A DNA stretch of 36,534 bases from a virus, in IMG/VR virus record IMGVR_UViG_3300025646_000152, positions 1 through 36,534 of that record, one strand, 5' to 3'. Each line of letters starts with the position of its first letter. Within the stretch, counting starts at the first letter, position 1. This document shows positions 1 through 8,881 of the stretch, one piece after another. The notes under the pieces were generated by a model that was given only the letters and a program-made list of their open reading frames with translations, was not told the origin of the DNA and searched no databases. The translations under genes were made by a program, and so were the position numbers.

Positions 1-1203
1 TACAATTTGACCAACAGTTCACAGACAAGGGCGCTTCATCGTCTCGGTTCATATTATACGATAATGACGCAAAATAACTATGATGGTACAAATGTTAGCG
101 GCGCCGGTGTCAACGCTGAATTTAAGGTGTATTCTTTTGCGGAAACAACAACAGTTAGGCCTACAAATTTTGTTGGTGCAATTGGGTACTATAACAACTT
201 GTCGATGCCAGCCAATGAAGTTATTGCAAACTTTGGCCTTGTAGACTACAACAGCGTACACGGTGGATTTGCATGTGCAAGCGGAAGCATTGCGTTGACA
301 GATGCAAACATGTATTTTATTACGGTTGATAGTTCGGGAACCACCCTTTCTTCTGGATCAGCGATTACCGCTGCCCCTGCTGGATTCAGGCTTGTCGACA
401 ACTCGAAGTATGCAACTGAATATGGACTCGGATACCTAACTGGAGCTGTAACGTATCCTTCTGCTCCAACTGGTGTAACTGTTCCTTCCAGCAAAATGCC
501 AACAGTGTCTGTTAAATTTAGTCCAAATGGTAATTACATTGCCGTAGCCTACAATCAAGATTACTCGGGCACTGGAGACACTAACAGCGTTGTTGTTGTG
601 TACACAAGGCAAAATGACGGAACATACGCACATACCCATTCTTCTGGAGATAAAATCTTGTACAGGCCTTCCCATTTCGACTCAATGGCGTGGACTCCAG
701 ATAGCTCTGCCATCGTAACTAGGTCAACCGATAACAAATTGTACGTTTGGTATCCTGGCCTTACCCCGACAAGCATTGCAGGCTATTCTTTTGCCTACAG
801 TGGCGGGTATCCTGCAACCCCTGCGTTTGTTGCCTCCGTTGCGGGGTCGGCTGCAAGCGCTTCATACAACTCAGGAAATGGAACAAATCGCTCTACTGGG
901 ATCTCGTTTTTCCCGACTCTTTCTGGTGCAACATATTTGTGGTCGTATCCATCGGTTACAGATAACCCGTCCTCAGGCGTTACTACAACAACCGATCGAA
1001 ACGGAAGAATTGCAACAATAACTCCGTCAGCAACTGTTACCGCAAACAATTACGTCAACACAGTTGCAAATGGTATCCCGGTCGCAGCGAACACGGTAAC
1101 CCAGATAACGGGAATTGTGCTAGAGGCAAATGAAAGACTAGAAGTAGACGCAACAACTGGATCAAGTCTTAACGTTAATGCCTACGGCGTGGAGATTAGC
1201 TAA
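1..1203 (+). CDS. Tail-associated protein with beta-propeller-like repeats (5' end missing)
   Basis: The reading frame is already open at base 1 and the first in-frame start-like codon is a TTG at base 7, so the true start probably lies outside the window. The visible part is about 400 residues, Ser/Thr/Gly/Asn-rich and beta-prone. Residues about 165-255 contain two WD40-like strands (SVKFSPNGNYIAVAY and SMAWTPDSSAIVTRSTDNKLYVW), which suggests blades of a propeller. The C-terminus (TGIVLEANERLEVDATTG) resembles the end of phage tail accessory proteins. It overlaps the next gene by one base (TAATG) and opens a three-gene tail cluster that is AT-richer than the genes that follow. I infer a host-recognition or tail-fibre role; no enzymatic motif is visible. 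Confidence 0.6.
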   Translation, partial: YNLTNSSQTRALHRLGSYYTIMTQNNYDGTNVSGAGVNAEFKVYSFAETTTVRPTNFVGAIGYYNNLSMPANEVIANFGLVDYNSVHGGFACASGSIALTDANMYFITVDSSGTTLSSGSAITAAPAGFRLVDNSKYATEYGLGYLTGAVTYPSAPTGVTVPSSKMPTVSVKFSPNGNYIAVAYNQDYSGTGDTNSVVVVYTRQNDGTYAHTHSSGDKILYRPSHFDSMAWTPDSSAIVTRSTDNKLYVWYPGLTPTSIAGYSFAYSGGYPATPAFVASVAGSAASASYNSGNGTNRSTGISFFPTLSGATYLWSYPSVTDNPSSGVTTTTDRNGRIATITPSATVTANNYVNTVANGIPVAANTVTQITGIVLEANERLEVDATTGSSLNVNAYGVEIS

Positions 1204-1733
1204 TGTCTGTAAGGACGATAGGAGCAAGTGTTGCCGCTCCTGAAGGTATGACGCTTTTGGCCACGGCCACGCCAAGCGGATCGACAAGTTTTTCTTTTAC
1301 CGATATCCCAAGTACGTATAAGCATTTGTTAATTGTTTATGCTGGATTTACAAACTCTTCGGGTAGCGGTGGGATAAGATTTAACGGCGACACCACGGCA
1401 AAGTACGACAACACATACCAATACAACAGGCAAACATTTAACTCGGTAAATAATGAATTTAACGCGACTAGTATTTTGGCTACAAGTCCTAATGGTCCAT
1501 TCTCCCAAAACTCAGGCGGGAGTGGATCTGGGGAGATTATGATTTATCGCTACACAGACACAACTGCACGCTTTATTCGTTGGCAAAATGTAATTTGGAA
1601 TGGCTCGGCGGGGGCCTCATCGGGTTTAACGATTGGCCTATCGACCTATAGGGGAAGTAGCGCAATATCTTCAATTCAATTTGCTGGCGGAGTAGCCGTT
1701 TCGGGGACTATTTACCTATATGGAGTGTCATAA
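1203..1733 (+). CDS. Minor tail / fibre-type protein
   Basis: A 176-residue protein of low complexity and beta-rich composition. The segment FSFTDIPSTYKHLLIVYAGF followed by GGIRFNGD resembles the jelly-roll-like modules found in many phage tail-fibre and host-specificity proteins, where a similar s-TYKHL-hydrophobic pattern recurs. The ATG overlaps the previous stop codon by one base, with GGAG seven bases upstream. The gene is flanked by two other tail-cluster genes. I infer an exposed virion protein involved in receptor contact; assignment rests on composition and context. Confidence 0.55.
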   Translation: MSVRTIGASVAAPEGMTLLATATPSGSTSFSFTDIPSTYKHLLIVYAGFTNSSGSGGIRFNGDTTAKYDNTYQYNRQTFNSVNNEFNATSILATSPNGPFSQNSGGSGSGEIMIYRYTDTTARFIRWQNVIWNGSAGASSGLTIGLSTYRGSSAISSIQFAGGVAVSGTIYLYGVS

Positions 1734-1951
1734 TGCACTATGAAATAAATGTTACTACAGGTCAAATCATTCAGCGAGAAGAAACAGCGGCAGAGTTGGA
1801 GCAGCAGGCCGCCGATCAGGCCGCAGCGTCCGCTGCCCAGGAAGCTCGTGATGCGGAAGAAGCTGCTGAAATTGCAAATAAAGAATCAGCAATGTCGAAG
1901 CTTTCTGCACTTGGATTAACAGACGAGGAAATTGCCGCGATCATTGGATAG
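1733..1951 (+). CDS. Small coiled-coil protein, possible tail-fibre chaperone
   Basis: A 72-residue protein starting with MHYEINVTTGQI, followed by an Ala/Glu/Gln-rich helix (residues about 18-53) that should form a coiled coil, and ending with LTDEEIAAIIG. Short proteins of this plan directly downstream of fibre genes are often fibre assembly factors or XkdW-like tail accessory proteins. The ATG overlaps the preceding stop by one base. The function is inferred from position and helical content only. Confidence 0.5.
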   Translation: MHYEINVTTGQIIQREETAAELEQQAADQAAASAAQEARDAEEAAEIANKESAMSKLSALGLTDEEIAAIIG

Positions 1952-1960
1952 GGGGTCCGA

Positions 1961-2344
1961 GTGTCATTTGATTTTTCAAGCCTAGAACCAGTTCTCCACG
2001 ACAACCGCGTCGAAAAGATTGCGGTTAAGCTCAAGCTAGAGTTTCCACATCTTGACACCGCACAGTTTGTAACATATCTCCAGCCAGAGCAACGCCTTGA
2101 AAGCAAGGATAAGGGCAAGGACGTTAACATCCCCCCTGTTGTTGTGATGGCAATCCTGTCCCCGAACCCGAAGGCGGCAGGGTATATGATCATGACCAAG
2201 GCTGCAATCTATCTTGAGCATTGGCTTGACACCGACAAGAAGCACAAGCACTACGTCGGACTTGAGGACCCTGCATACAAGATTTTCCGACGAACCGCTA
2301 GGGAGCACGCAAAGATGATGGGGAACCTTCGGGAGATGAACTAA
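1961..2344 (+). CDS. Conserved-type phage protein of unknown function
   Basis: A 127-residue protein with a GTG start preceded by GGGGG. It has a charged N-terminal half (HDNRVEKIAVKLKLEFPHLD) and a basic, helical C-terminal half (KIFRRTAREHAKMMGNLREMN). I recognise no motif. It sits two genes upstream of the terminase large subunit, where phages often carry the DNA-recognising small terminase, and the basic C-terminus would fit DNA contact. That is only an inference. Its stop overlaps the next ATG by one base. Confidence 0.5.
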   Translation: MSFDFSSLEPVLHDNRVEKIAVKLKLEFPHLDTAQFVTYLQPEQRLESKDKGKDVNIPPVVVMAILSPNPKAAGYMIMTKAAIYLEHWLDTDKKHKHYVGLEDPAYKIFRRTAREHAKMMGNLREMN

Positions 2345-2559
2345 TGGCCAGAGCAGGAAGCTTCTCTGGGCCAACAGAACCGTACGGACAAACCCTTTCG
2401 GTTGTCAAGGCGCCAGACAATGTCGAGGCAGCCAAGTACGCGCAGGCCCTCATGGACCCATCGCTTGGCTTGACCGAGATCCAAAAGGTAGAGCTTCAGG
2501 GCAAGGTGGACGAACTGTTCGGTCTGCTTAAGACAATTAAGCAGCTCCCGAACGCATGA
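2344..2559 (+). CDS. Small protein upstream of terminase, small-terminase candidate
   Basis: A 71-residue protein whose second half (DPSLGLTEIQKVELQGKVDELFGLLKTIKQL) is predicted to be amphipathic helix. It overlaps the terminase large subunit gene by four bases (ATGA), implying translational coupling. Its position makes it, or the 127-residue gene before it, the best candidate for a small terminase subunit, but no helix-turn-helix is evident. The coding call is supported by tight overlaps on both sides. Confidence 0.5.
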   Translation: MARAGSFSGPTEPYGQTLSVVKAPDNVEAAKYAQALMDPSLGLTEIQKVELQGKVDELFGLLKTIKQLPNA

Positions 2560-4043
2560 CAGAACTAAGGGTACGACCAGAGCAAGCAGAGTTGATGGCG
2601 CTCCTCGAAAGGGGGCGCGACCCAATTGTCTTCTTTGAGGAGATTCTTGGCATCAGGGTCAACCACGCGCAGCGAAGATGGCTCGACCTCATCCGTCCCG
2701 GCGAAGATGGTTGGCAGTGGCGACACAAGCTAGTCATCCACGTTGCGGCAAACCAGATCGGTAAGACCCTTGGCATTGCTGGCCTGATCATGTGGGCGGC
2801 AAACTACAAGGTTGGCGTCGATAAGTCCAGCCCAGAGGATTGGTTCAAATATCCATACCTTTGGATCCATGTTGCCCCAAAGCAGCAGCAGGCATATCTC
2901 CCGCTAAAAGACATCCGTCTCCTGATGAAGGGAATCCACCCGGCACAGGTAAAAAAGTTCCGGATGCCAGAGGGGTTTATCCGAGAAGTACGGGTAGAGA
3001 ATTACTACGAAGGACTTGAGTTCTGGAACGGATCAGTCATCCAGTTCCGAACGAGCGAGGACAAGGCCCAGGCGCTCCAGGGATACCGATGCGCTGGGAT
3101 TAGCTTCGACGAGGTTGGCTTCGAGAACCACCTGAAGTCCGTAGTGTACGAGACGCTCATGATGCGACTTATCTCCACCGGCGGTCCAATCCTTCTGGTT
3201 GGAACCCCAAACGGACTCACTGAATACTACGAGTTTGTTCGCGAGATTGTCGACCAGGGAGAACAGGTCGGAGAGCGACAGTGGATCAAGGATCAGCAGG
3301 CACTCTGCTGGAGCCACGTCAGCGACAACGTCGGGTTCGGAATCACCCAGCAAGAGATCGACAGGATGGAGGAGAACCTCGATCCTGCAACCAAGGAGCA
3401 GCAGCTTCGCGGTGCCTTCCTCGAGCCGGCAGAGGCCTTCTTCACGCCAGTCGACAAGATGCTCAAGGCATTTAGCAAGGATGTCCCGGACAGCCAACTC
3501 CCGAAGCCTAAGCACCGATACGTCATCTTCTGGGACCCAAGCGTCGCCTCGGACCCTACCGCAGTGGTCGTCCTGGATGTAACGAACAAAGTCTGGGTCG
3601 GAGTCCAGTTTAAGCACTACCTTAAGCCGCCGGCGTTTACGCAGCTTGTAGCAGATATCTACTCGATGCACGCGCTTTACAACAGCAACGGGGCCGTCGC
3701 AATCACAGGATTCGACGCAACCAGCATGGGCGGGGCGATTGTCCGGCAAAGCCTATCTGGAATCCACCCACAGAGGGGGATCAATTTCGGCGGGCCAACG
3801 ATGAAGATCGGGAGCCTGATGAATCTAAAGGCGGCAATTACGGAGGGGAGACTGCTTCTGCCAAACTCATGGGCTCGGCTCCAGCGAGAGATTCTTAACT
3901 ACCGACTCAAGGACGACAAGATCCAGCAAGATGCTGTCATGGCACTTGTTGGCGCAACAGAAATCGCTTCGAAGGGATACTCCGGAGCGCAAAAAACAAG
4001 ATTTAGTGTGAACGGCCGTATCAGTCGCGCCGTTGCATGGTGA
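2556..4043 (+). CDS. terL: Terminase large subunit
   Basis: A 495-residue DNA-packaging motor: an N-terminal ATPase translocates DNA into the prohead and a C-terminal RNase-H-like nuclease cuts concatemers. Walker A-like AANQIGKT is at residues 64-71. Walker B with its catalytic acid is GISFDEVG at 181-188 (D185, E186), and the coupling-motif region is VGTPNG near 215-220. Nuclease acids are visible as FWDPS (D327), GFDATS (D387) and QQDAVMAL (D459), the expected Asp triad. The length is normal for the family. It overlaps the upstream gene by 4 bases and the portal by 7 bases. Confidence 0.96.
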   Translation: MTELRVRPEQAELMALLERGRDPIVFFEEILGIRVNHAQRRWLDLIRPGEDGWQWRHKLVIHVAANQIGKTLGIAGLIMWAANYKVGVDKSSPEDWFKYPYLWIHVAPKQQQAYLPLKDIRLLMKGIHPAQVKKFRMPEGFIREVRVENYYEGLEFWNGSVIQFRTSEDKAQALQGYRCAGISFDEVGFENHLKSVVYETLMMRLISTGGPILLVGTPNGLTEYYEFVREIVDQGEQVGERQWIKDQQALCWSHVSDNVGFGITQQEIDRMEENLDPATKEQQLRGAFLEPAEAFFTPVDKMLKAFSKDVPDSQLPKPKHRYVIFWDPSVASDPTAVVVLDVTNKVWVGVQFKHYLKPPAFTQLVADIYSMHALYNSNGAVAITGFDATSMGGAIVRQSLSGIHPQRGINFGGPTMKIGSLMNLKAAITEGRLLLPNSWARLQREILNYRLKDDKIQQDAVMALVGATEIASKGYSGAQKTRFSVNGRISRAVAW

Positions 4044-6016
4044 GGGTTATGAACGAAGAATTGAATGCACTAGACAAGGCGCTTTCAGATCAGGAGGTCG
4101 TTGGACTAGCCCGAAGACGATACGCAGATGCTGAGCCGTATCAGTCTCGCCTCATCTCAAAATACCAGAAGGCACACCACTTCTACGCCCCGCTCTACGG
4201 CGACCAGTGGCCAGAGGACCTGGCCCAGCGCCCGGGGAAAATCCACCTCAGCGTCAATATTGTCAAGGCCGCAGTCGATGTTGACTCGCGGCTACAGGCG
4301 TTGATCCCAAGGATCTCGCTCGTCCCTGACACGCTTGGTGAGAACGACCGACTCCGCGCGGAAGCTGCGGAGAAGATGATGCTTGGATTCCTCGACCTTT
4401 CTGGTTGGGATGTCTGGCTCCCAGACCTTACCAAGACGAAGTGCCTTTACGGAAAGGGCATCCTCAAGCCGTACTGGAACAAGCGCGATAACCGCCCCGA
4501 CGTTGTCATTATCGAGAACCCCGCTAACCTTCGTGTTGGTTGGGGTTCTTCTGATTATCGGGCAATTGACTGGGCGATCTACGAATACCTCCTGTCTCCT
4601 CTTGAGGCAATGAGCCAATTCCCTGACGTCGACATCAAGTCGACCGGGGATAAGAAGACTCCGTTCGTGGTCGCGCGCGGGGGAGGGAACCACACCGATC
4701 CTCTCAACCAGAGGAGTTCACCGCTACCAACCGACAAGAACCTAATCCGCACGCCAATCAATCGTGAGCGAAGCCAGTACGAGCAGAGCCAAGTTCGTGT
4801 ATGGGACTACTGGTACAAGGACCTTGAGGGCATCGTTCACAACGCTACCCTCATCGAGGGCCAGCTTGCTATGGGTCCTACTGTCCACCGCGAACTTCCG
4901 GACATCCCATTCATCATCATCGAGAACGACCACGAGCCAGGTAGCCCAGAAGGCGTAAGCACTGCAGAGGGCATCTACGACATTCAGATCGAGATGAACC
5001 GAGCAATCAGCCACTGGGCCCAGCTCGTTGCAGACGAGATCGACCCGGCATGGCAGCTCACCGGTGACAACGCCGACAGCGTGCCAGGCGGTATCGTTCC
5101 AAAGGGTGGCGAGATTATCGCTGCCGGTGCTGGTAACAGGATTGATCCAATTATCAAGCCGGTCAACCAGTTCCCAATCCAGTCCCTGATGCAGGAGTTC
5201 TGGAATCTGTTCTACAAGACGACCGGTCTCTCGGAGATCGTGTTCGGATCAATGCCTTCTGCCGGTACGTCCGGCCGCGCGCTTGCAATCCAGGTTGAGT
5301 CAGTTGCAAACCGAATGGACCCGAAGCGACGACGCCTCTATCAGGGCCTTCGCGAGATGCTGATCTTCTGGACGTTCATGACAGAAAAGGTCAACCCAAA
5401 GGTTGATGTCAAGATGCCAGACGGAACTATGGAGAAGCGTGGCGTTGGGGATCTGTTCGAAGGTCTTCGACGATGGAAGATTATTGCGCCAGAGCTTACG
5501 CCACGAGACGTCATCGAGAACACCACCAACGAAATTAACAAGATCAACTCAAGGGTTACCTCGCTGCGAAGCGCCATGGACAACCTTGGTGTTGACTCTC
5601 CAGAGGACGAGCTCAAGCTTATCCAGTTGGAGCGCTCGAACCCGCAACTATTCCCAGGGGATGTCCAGGCATGGGTCGCCGTGCTGAACATGGTCCAGAG
5701 CATGCAGGCCCAGCAGGCCCAACTACAGGCCACCCAGCAGGCCCTACAAGCCCCGCAGCAGGCAGCATTGGGGGTTAGCCCTCTAGCGGCCTCTGAGTCG
5801 GGCGCAGCGGCCGCCCAGAACACCGCCTTCGAGATGCAGCCAGCCCTTGGTCAGGATATGAACCAGGCCGGGCCTACGCAGCCGATGACGGCACCTGGCG
5901 GTCCTTCACCAGAGGGAAGCAACGCGCCCGGCACCCTTCCTAGCTCTCTAGTCCGAAGCACGCCTACGGGCCAAGCAACAGCAACCCAGCAAGTCATCAT
6001 CCCGGGGAGGAGATAA
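4037..6016 (+). CDS. Portal protein (SPP1 gp6-like)
   Basis: A 659-residue protein directly after the terminase, as expected of the dodecameric portal through which DNA enters and leaves the head. The N-terminal part (YQKAHHFYAPLYGDQWPED, then NIVKAAVDVDSRLQALIPRISLVP) and the helical stretch around GIYDIQIEMNRAISHWAQLVADEID are typical of SPP1-type portals. The last 120 residues are low-complexity Gln/Ala/Pro (MQAQQAQLQATQQALQ), an unusually long tail. The first ATG (4037) overlaps the terminase. An internal ATG at 4049 is an alternative, but neither has an ideal Shine-Dalgarno. Confidence 0.92.
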   Translation: MVRVMNEELNALDKALSDQEVVGLARRRYADAEPYQSRLISKYQKAHHFYAPLYGDQWPEDLAQRPGKIHLSVNIVKAAVDVDSRLQALIPRISLVPDTLGENDRLRAEAAEKMMLGFLDLSGWDVWLPDLTKTKCLYGKGILKPYWNKRDNRPDVVIIENPANLRVGWGSSDYRAIDWAIYEYLLSPLEAMSQFPDVDIKSTGDKKTPFVVARGGGNHTDPLNQRSSPLPTDKNLIRTPINRERSQYEQSQVRVWDYWYKDLEGIVHNATLIEGQLAMGPTVHRELPDIPFIIIENDHEPGSPEGVSTAEGIYDIQIEMNRAISHWAQLVADEIDPAWQLTGDNADSVPGGIVPKGGEIIAAGAGNRIDPIIKPVNQFPIQSLMQEFWNLFYKTTGLSEIVFGSMPSAGTSGRALAIQVESVANRMDPKRRRLYQGLREMLIFWTFMTEKVNPKVDVKMPDGTMEKRGVGDLFEGLRRWKIIAPELTPRDVIENTTNEINKINSRVTSLRSAMDNLGVDSPEDELKLIQLERSNPQLFPGDVQAWVAVLNMVQSMQAQQAQLQATQQALQAPQQAALGVSPLAASESGAAAAQNTAFEMQPALGQDMNQAGPTQPMTAPGGPSPEGSNAPGTLPSSLVRSTPTGQATATQQVIIPGRR

Positions 6017-8881
6017 ATGGGCCGAGCATCATTCGGTGGCGCAGGAGACTATAGCGGTCTCTTCGCTTCTCTCTACAACCAGTCTGAATCAGAAGCAAAG
6101 CGCGCGACAGAGGCTGCTGCGACACGTTCGAAGCAGGCCCTTGCCGCTGCTGACGATCTCGCGTTTTCCGACTGGGAGTCAGGGAAGATCTCCGATGATG
6201 ATCTCCTTGCATACATCGAACGCCGTGTATCGGAATCTGCAGGGGACCCAACCGAGTCAGCTCGCTGGCTCAAGGTTCAAGAGCAGTACCGCGTACAGAT
6301 CGCTGACTCCAAGGCCGAGTCTGCATATGCTGCAGGTGGAGACCTTGCTGACCTGATCCAGTATTACGAGGCCAAGATGGCCGGTAAGCAGGAAGACAGC
6401 GGTGGGTACCGTGCTGCACAGCAGCGCGTCATCCAGCTTCGAGATCAAGCCGCAGAAGAGCGATTCTCCAACGAGTTGAACAGCCTCCTCGAGCGCCGAG
6501 CATCATCAAAGGAAGTCCTTGACTTCTACGGAAAGTGGAAGCAGTTGGCTCGACCAGGATCTTCCCTTGAGAACAAGGTTGACAATGCTTACACGGAGAA
6601 GAAAGCACAGAACGTCCTTGAAGATGCAGAGACGAAGATGGCCAAGCTTCAATTTGATTACACGCGCGGGAAGATTAGCGCGGCTAAGTATTACAACGGA
6701 ATCCGCGACGCAGCTTCCGTATACCAGACGTCAGACCCTGTTCGGTACTATCAGGTCCTTCAGTCTGCATTCAAGACAAAGCAGGAAGGCGCTGGCGGTG
6801 GTGGCGGTGGTTCTGCTGTAACCAGCACCCTGAACTCCATCATCAAACTTGTTGACCAGTGGGAGGCCGCACAGGTCAATGGCTCCGCAACCATGTTCAA
6901 CCCACTTAGCGGTCAGGTTGAGACGATTACTGCGGACCAGATCAGGAAGTACGACAACCAGTTTATCAAGGGCGCAACCAACATGGCCAGCGCCTACAAG
7001 GCGGGCGGCAACAATGGTGCTGCCGCTGATATCTACAACAAGATTGGCAGCTTCATTGCAAGCCACGTGCAAGTTCACGTTGGATTCGAGCAGACCGATC
7101 GACTCAATCTTCTCCTTTCAAATGGCGTTTCGTCCATGAATAATGCCCTTGACTCCAACGATGTCTATGCCCCAGAGAAGGTGGCCAAGGAACTTCAGGG
7201 ACAAATCTCTACGTGGGCCAAGGGACTTAGCTACAAGCCGCTTGAGCCTGGAGAGACCGAGGCCGAGCCATATGGACCGCGACGACTTCCGACACAGGAA
7301 CTTCTCGACTGGGCCGCACAGGCTGATATTGCCCTTGGCATCTTTTCCAATCCGGCTGCGACTGACGCACAGAAGTCTGCGGCCAGGGACATGATTGATA
7401 ATGCCCTGTCACAGAACCAGAACGTCGACCCCCGACTGTCTAGCGTTATTGGGGATCTTTCCAAGGTATTTGTTGATCAGGTGCTAATCCCGATCGGGGA
7501 CGTCTCAAAGACTACTGATGCTCTTCGTACCGGAAAAGCAACCGAATTTTACGATGCAGAGTCCGGCCGCGTATCCGTAGCGTTCGTTCAGGCAACCAGC
7601 ACTACGAGGGGCGAAAAGGCACCTGATGGAAGCGTAACGATGAAGCCGGTTATCGAGAACATCCTTGTTGATGACCTCGGGAAGCCAATCCTTCAGGGAG
7701 GCCAAATTATTGCCGACGTCCTTGTCGACGTCAACGACAGCGTCAAGAAGATGCCAGTCGTCCTTAGCCCAGCCAACCTCCCTATCTACAACGCCTTCTA
7801 CGCCAGTGGGAACAAGAAGGGAGATCCCGTAACGCAAGATGACCTAAACAAGGCGACCGAGGCAGACTTCCTCAAGGTAGGAGGAATTTATAAAGTTATG
7901 CCAATTTCAACGCAGGCGTATTCCATGCTTGACTCCAAGACTGGTAAAACTTGGTATTATATGCCTACCATCAACGGTCAGCCTGGGGGATGGGTTGAGA
8001 TGGACCAGCTTAAGTTTGGATCTGACGCACTTCAATTTGGGGATAGAACGATTGTTCCCGTAGATAAGTCTGGTGTTGTGGTCCCACCATTCACCAAGAT
8101 CCTACCTGCCGTGTACATTGGAAGCAATCCAGAGGGAGCCCAGGGGATCCTTGATAGGGACCCATCGCTTCGAGGGTTACTTGTTCAGGTTGATGGAACT
8201 GGGAATATTGTTCCAACCTCTGATACCTCTGGCGTGTATTACAGCCCTTCGGCTTATGGAAAGATTGGGACAAGTCCACGAGACCAGCTTAATGCACGAG
8301 ACAGTTGGTGGAATGTCGAAACGGAAGAAGAGATTCGAAGGAATAAGGTCCGGGAGTATAACAACTCAATCATTCAGTTCCGGGCTGGAGAGCGCGAAGA
8401 CCTTGGGATTTCCAGGCCTTCAGGGGCGCTTCCGTTTGGCATCGGTATCGGGGCAGGAATGCCAACGCTTCTCGATGCGGCAAAGGCTATCGGTGTTTCG
8501 ATCCCAGGTCAGGCTCCCTCTGGTCGTGGCACACCAGCACCAGCGCTCGGAAGCGAGTACGCCGGAATCAACCGTGCCGCTGCCCTTGCGGCGCAGGCGA
8601 AGACAAACGCGCTCACGCCGACGATTAGGCCGGCAACTGGTGGATCAGACTATCTTATCAATCTTGCAAACGCGAACGCAGCAAAGGCAAAGTTTACTGT
8701 TCCAACCAGCTCGTCCGGTCGACCGGGAACTTTCCCTGGTCTCGGTGGTGGATCGCTACCGTATGCAACGCCAGCAACTAGCACCACTAATGTAGAAACC
8801 TCTGCCCAAAAGGCAGCAAGGATTAAGGCAGAACAGAGCTCATTGATCCAGTTCCGGGCTGATGAAAGGAACATGAAGTAA
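6017..8881 (+). CDS. Large internal/structural virion protein (954 aa)
   Basis: It starts immediately after the portal stop behind a strong GGGAGGAGA Shine-Dalgarno. The N-terminal quarter (residues about 15-250) is charged and helical, then comes a run of glycines near residue 263. The middle is mixed alpha/beta and the last 150 residues are Ser/Pro/Gly/Ala-rich. A ten-residue motif is nearly duplicated: IIQFRAGERE at 785-794 and LIQFRADERN at 943-952, the latter at the extreme C-terminus. No enzyme signature is visible. Lying between portal and scaffold and next to a polyvalent-type protein, it is probably an ejected or head-internal protein. Confidence 0.6.
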   Translation: MGRASFGGAGDYSGLFASLYNQSESEAKRATEAAATRSKQALAAADDLAFSDWESGKISDDDLLAYIERRVSESAGDPTESARWLKVQEQYRVQIADSKAESAYAAGGDLADLIQYYEAKMAGKQEDSGGYRAAQQRVIQLRDQAAEERFSNELNSLLERRASSKEVLDFYGKWKQLARPGSSLENKVDNAYTEKKAQNVLEDAETKMAKLQFDYTRGKISAAKYYNGIRDAASVYQTSDPVRYYQVLQSAFKTKQEGAGGGGGGSAVTSTLNSIIKLVDQWEAAQVNGSATMFNPLSGQVETITADQIRKYDNQFIKGATNMASAYKAGGNNGAAADIYNKIGSFIASHVQVHVGFEQTDRLNLLLSNGVSSMNNALDSNDVYAPEKVAKELQGQISTWAKGLSYKPLEPGETEAEPYGPRRLPTQELLDWAAQADIALGIFSNPAATDAQKSAARDMIDNALSQNQNVDPRLSSVIGDLSKVFVDQVLIPIGDVSKTTDALRTGKATEFYDAESGRVSVAFVQATSTTRGEKAPDGSVTMKPVIENILVDDLGKPILQGGQIIADVLVDVNDSVKKMPVVLSPANLPIYNAFYASGNKKGDPVTQDDLNKATEADFLKVGGIYKVMPISTQAYSMLDSKTGKTWYYMPTINGQPGGWVEMDQLKFGSDALQFGDRTIVPVDKSGVVVPPFTKILPAVYIGSNPEGAQGILDRDPSLRGLLVQVDGTGNIVPTSDTSGVYYSPSAYGKIGTSPRDQLNARDSWWNVETEEEIRRNKVREYNNSIIQFRAGEREDLGISRPSGALPFGIGIGAGMPTLLDAAKAIGVSIPGQAPSGRGTPAPALGSEYAGINRAAALAAQAKTNALTPTIRPATGGSDYLINLANANAAKAKFTVPTSSSGRPGTFPGLGGGSLPYATPATSTTNVETSAQKAARIKAEQSSLIQFRADERNMK

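Noticed and set aside
3033-3749. 238-residue minus-strand frame inside the terminase gene
   Set aside because: The plus-strand product carries all terminase motifs; the antisense frame is a compositional shadow.
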